A DNA stretch of 64,000 nt, taken from contig JABUQX010022082.1 of NCBI GenBank assembly GCA_015478945.1, positions 124,001 through 188,000 on the forward strand, written 5' to 3'. Below, in pieces: positions 60,663 to 64,000 of this stretch. The DNA is from Trachelipus rathkii (lineage: Eukaryota > Arthropoda > Malacostraca > Isopoda > Trachelipodidae). Position numbers and translations under genes: made by a program. The stretch's first letter is position 1. Each line of letters starts with the position of its first letter. The notes under the pieces are model-generated. The model did not search any database. It was not told the DNA's origin and saw only the letters and a program-made list of their open reading frames with translations.

Positions 60663-60747
60663 ATATATTTTTACTGCGTTAACAACTTTAATTTAACTCT
60701 TCTTCATTATCTACTTGACGTAAAACGAGATATGGATGTGGAGAAAC

Positions 60748-61274
60748 AACGTTCCGAAGTTCCCGGCTACAATGTTTGTAGCTGGACCAACAGGTTGTGG
60801 TAAAACTTTTCTATTATTAAATATTTTAAAGGAAACGGAGATTTTTGAACAACCCTGTAAAAATAATATGGTGTTATAATGTTTATCAGGAAAAAATTTA
60901 AAGAATTTAAAGATGTGATTCAATTTCATGAAGGGCATATACGATATTAGATCGCTGGACAATATACACGGACACAAAATTATTGTATTAATGATTTAAT
61001 GCACAAATTGAATTTTGAAATAGCAGAAGCGTTCACAGTTTATTCTCACAATCTAAATATCTCTGTGTTTTTCCATAAACGCAGGAATATTTTTCATCAA
61101 AGCAAGCATATGCGAAGTGTTTCTTTAAACACACAGTATTTACTGTTGTTTGGACAGCGAAGAGACATGAGTCAAATATGTATTGGCAACTCAAATGTTT
61201 TCTCTTCAAAGGAAAGAGTTCTTAAAGTATATAAAGAGGTTCTTCAATCCCCCACGGTGTTATTTGATGTGTGA
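60748..61274 (+). pseudogene. Relic of a Polinton/adintovirus-type packaging ATPase
   Basis: Three consecutive segments in three different frames together resemble the FtsK/HerA-type packaging ATPase of Polinton-like viruses and related elements. Segment 1 (60,748-60,879) has a Walker A motif (AGPTGCGKT) after a hydrophobic strand. The middle (about 60,867-60,985) has a W-C-Y strand and, near its end, a Walker B-like hydrophobic run interrupted by a frameshift. Segment 3 (60,999-61,274) has the SHNLNISV, KHMRSVSLNTQYLLLFGQ-like and RDMSQ features of the C-terminal half. Frameshifts and stops show it is dead. It is unrelated to the genes left of 48.9 kb. Confidence 0.6.
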
Positions 61275-61610
61275 ACTTCACCCAAAAACACGCACAGAGT
61301 GCTCTCCGTACCACCTTCTCACCTATGAGATAACCTGTATACAATAACCTGAATAATGAGTGTCTAAGTTGCAAAGTTTTTACCTCTTATAAAAAAATTT
61401 AAAAAGTTGAAACCACATCTGAAAAAACGTAAACTAATTAGGGAGGATGGAGGAATTCATCCAGTGTGTATGTGAAAGTCTGTTTAAATCTTATAAAAGG
61501 AACCTGTTCCTTTAAAAACCGGCCTCAAAGGTAAAGCTACCGCGTTAAGAAAACATTAACAAAACTCTTCCTCAACATTAAAAAATTTTGAAAAAATAAA
61601 AAGAAGTTTA

Positions 61611-62071
61611 CTACAGAGAGGGGGAGGAGTATTCCTGCCATTACTCTTCCCGTTATAGCTTCCCTGATAACTAAGTGGTTGTCCCCAAGATGAAGAAGGT
61701 TGTTGTACTTCCATATAATGAGTAATGAGAAAATGAAGTATAAATACAGCATTATGTACAGATATTCGTTCCTCATTCTCATTCAGAACCTCAATATGGA
61801 AGTTATTGCCGACACCTGCGCCAAAATCCACAATCACGTTTTTCATCATTCACAACCCCCCATACACACGCAGATATTACAGCCCAATGCATTGACATTA
61901 CAACCTCTTTCACATCAGCAGCAACAGTTGCACCCAACAGAATCCTTATATTGTGAACCGAATATTAATCTATTACAGCAACCTTCTTCATTATGGGGAC
62001 AACCACTTGTTATAGGGGAGTCTATAACGGAGAAGAGTAATGGCAGGAATACCCCTCCTCCTCTCCTGTAG
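61611..62071. repeat. ~100-bp inverted repeat, arms 61,611-61,706 and 61,974-62,071
   Basis: The two arms are about 80% identical as reverse complements, with a ~265-bp spacer. Read outward, both encode the same peptide phrase (QQPSS-x-WGQPL ... SNGRNTPPPL): the plus arm at the end of a 123-codon Gln/Pro-rich ORF (61,700-62,071) and the minus arm within an ORF at 61,556-61,849. It may be a fold-back of the tail of a gene belonging to the same element as the ATPase relic. Confidence 0.6.
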
Positions 62072-62094
62072 TAAACTTCTTTTTTTTTTTCACT

Positions 62095-64000
62095 TTTTAT
62101 GTTGACGCGTGGCGTAACTAAGAGTGCATAGGGCCCGCCGCCAAAATGGAAATGGGGCCCCCTTGGACTCATATATATATATATATACTATATATATATA
62201 TCAGTATATATATATATATTATATATATATTATTAATATATATATATATATATAATATATATAGATATTTATACTATATATATATTATATATATATATTA
62301 TATATATGGCTTATATGCTATTTATCAGATTAGTACCTTTTTATTGGAGAAATTAGATATTTGCATAAAAAAGTAATGACATTTTTGGAAAGAGTATGTA
62401 AAAATGAGTATAAATGTTCTTTAAAAGGGAAAACATGTATTAAATAACAGACTTTTCAACTTTTTTGTAACAAAATTTTATAAAATTCCTCATAAACATC
62501 TTCTTTTACATTCTGTTCCAAATGTATTATTGCTATTTTTATACTTAAATATCTAATTTCCCCCTCCCCTCCTCCAAAAAATAAGTATCATCTAGTTAAT
62601 TGAGATTATATATATGATATATATATATATATATATATATAGTATATATATATATATAATATATATAATATATTATATATATATTATATATATATATAAT
62701 ATATATATAATTATATATATATAATATATATATATATATTATATTATATATTATATATATATATATATACATGGGCGTAGGCAGGATTTCATTAGGGGGG
62801 GGCAAAGGTTGATGATATATATATATATATATATATAGTTATAATATATATTATATATAATATATATTATTATATATATATATATAATATATATAATTAT
62901 AATTATTAATTTATTATACCAAGACACGCATATCCCGGCATTGCTTGAGGGTGGTGTTTGGTGGCTGTTAAGGTTTTTAAACTACCACCATTCCGAAAAG
63001 CACAAATGATCGAAGAGGGTTTTCAGCCCCTTGCTATCAGCCACGAAGAGAATTTGTTAAATTTTCTTCTTATGACTCGACGACTTCGCGAAACGCGCAT
63101 TGTCGCCAGAATTACAAGGTTTCAAATTTCTTTTTTTTCTTCTTTAAATTTTCATTTCATTCAAAATAATTAATTAAAAGAAATGTTATCGAAATAATTG
63201 TTGCTCCTCCATCTCGGATTTTATATGAAAATAATTTTGAAATAAATACTTAAAATTTTGAAATTCTGATTCGCTAAACCATAAATTTTTCTTCACTAGA
63301 TATGAAATTTCAAACTCTAAAGCACCATCTTCTCAAAATCCAATTCACAAATCACTCATTTAGTAATTTCCCTCTCTGATTCACAATCTTCTCTGTAATA
63401 TGTAATCTTTTCAGACCTTCAACATTCTTCTGCAGCCTTCCTGCTGCTGCTTCTCTTTTTTGTCTCCCTTCTGGTTTCCACCGCGTCCACACTCGATGGC
63501 AGTCGAATCATATATCATATATATATATATATATATCATATATTATATATATATATAGCTATCATATATATTATATATATATATATTATATTATATATAT
63601 AATATATATATACTATATAATATATATATACTATATATATATATATGTTATAATATATTATATATATATATATAAATTATGGTCCTTCAAATTGCTGTAA
63701 TATTTCTTTTATTTTCGGCAATTGTTTTTTTAATGTGTTGTCTGCAGCTGAATATCAACGGGTACACCTTCCGAGATTAATTTAAAAGCTTTGGCAGCCG
63801 CCAAATGCTATCCGACATACTGAAAGTTCTAGTGGAGAATAATGTCAGAAGAATCCAGCTGTATAAAAGCATAAAGCTAGTTGACTTTAAGCCATATGAA
63901 AACGACACACATTAAAAACTTTTGAAAAAAACCTAATATTAATACGCTATTAATTAGAATTTCACCTCTACTCATTATCTATCTATTGACGTTTACTCTT
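62095..64000. other. (AT)n clusters and repeat-like host sequence
   Basis: AT-rich microsatellite clusters lie at about 62,168-62,310, 62,610-62,770, 62,814-62,905 and 63,510-63,675. Short G-rich phrases beside them (GGCGTAACTA near 62,110; GGGCGTAGGCAGGATTTC near 62,773) resemble ends of common animal transposon-derived repeats. No gene is supported. Confidence 0.5.

Noticed and set aside
60711..60977. 88-codon minus-strand ORF
   Set aside because: Antisense shadow of the ATPase relic.

Overview
The window is eukaryotic, AT-rich DNA full of long (AT)n, (AAT)n and (CTG)n microsatellites. It has a mosaic layout. Positions 1 to about 48,930 look like part of a large nuclear DNA virus, endogenous virus or virus-derived locus of an arthropod, most plausibly a crustacean. 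Positions about 48,930 to 64,000 look like host-type, gene-poor DNA with a decayed selfish element. The viral reading rests on four things seen here: mostly intronless ORFs on both strands; a repeated TATA box plus TCA(G/T)TY initiator at a nearly fixed 28-31 nt spacing; dispersed palindromic repeat arrays with TGACGTCA sites, similar in style to baculovirus or nimavirus homologous regions (hrs); and a gene set of regulators (sirtuin-like, TAZ2-like, RING, Ser/Arg-rich, poly-Q, transposase-derived). A nimavirus-like (white spot syndrome virus relatives) origin is my leading guess, but no replication, capsid or oral infectivity factor gene is present, so the family is not established.

Layout. 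1-570 and 3,384-4,295: two sirtuin (SIRT2-class) genes with altered active-site motifs. 5,140-11,225: about 14 units of a roughly 340-bp hr-like repeat. 11,650-14,170: a diverged duplicate of 900-3,250. 14,386-17,308: a Ser/Arg-rich gene with two 5'UTR introns. 18,051-18,872: a type I membrane glycoprotein. 19,624-20,418: a TAZ2-like zinc-finger protein. 21,286-25,311: a poly-Q gene that I reconstruct as three exons. 25,866-27,900: more hr-like and other repeats. 28,521-30,803: a 760-aa protein of unknown family. 31,400-33,211: a transposase-derived protein whose N-terminal zinc-binding-like domain recurs twice in the small gene at 33,709-34,452. 34,850-35,311: a truncated RING gene. 35,321-41,200: nested satellites. 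41,204-42,808: a second copy of the 33.6-35.3 kb block. 43,950-48,930: rearranged fragments of the 760-aa gene, the RING gene and the Ser/Arg-rich gene.

The genes look like a regulatory and accessory block built by repeated duplication and decay. The paired copies are complementary: one duplicated block keeps the transposase-domain gene intact and the other keeps the RING gene intact. Shared promoter architecture suggests RNA polymerase II transcription with coordinated timing.

Beyond 48,930 I support no intact gene. At 60,748-61,274 there is a frameshifted relic of a packaging-type ATPase of the Polinton/adintovirus kind, followed by a short inverted repeat. The rest is (AT)n microsatellite and unassigned sequence.
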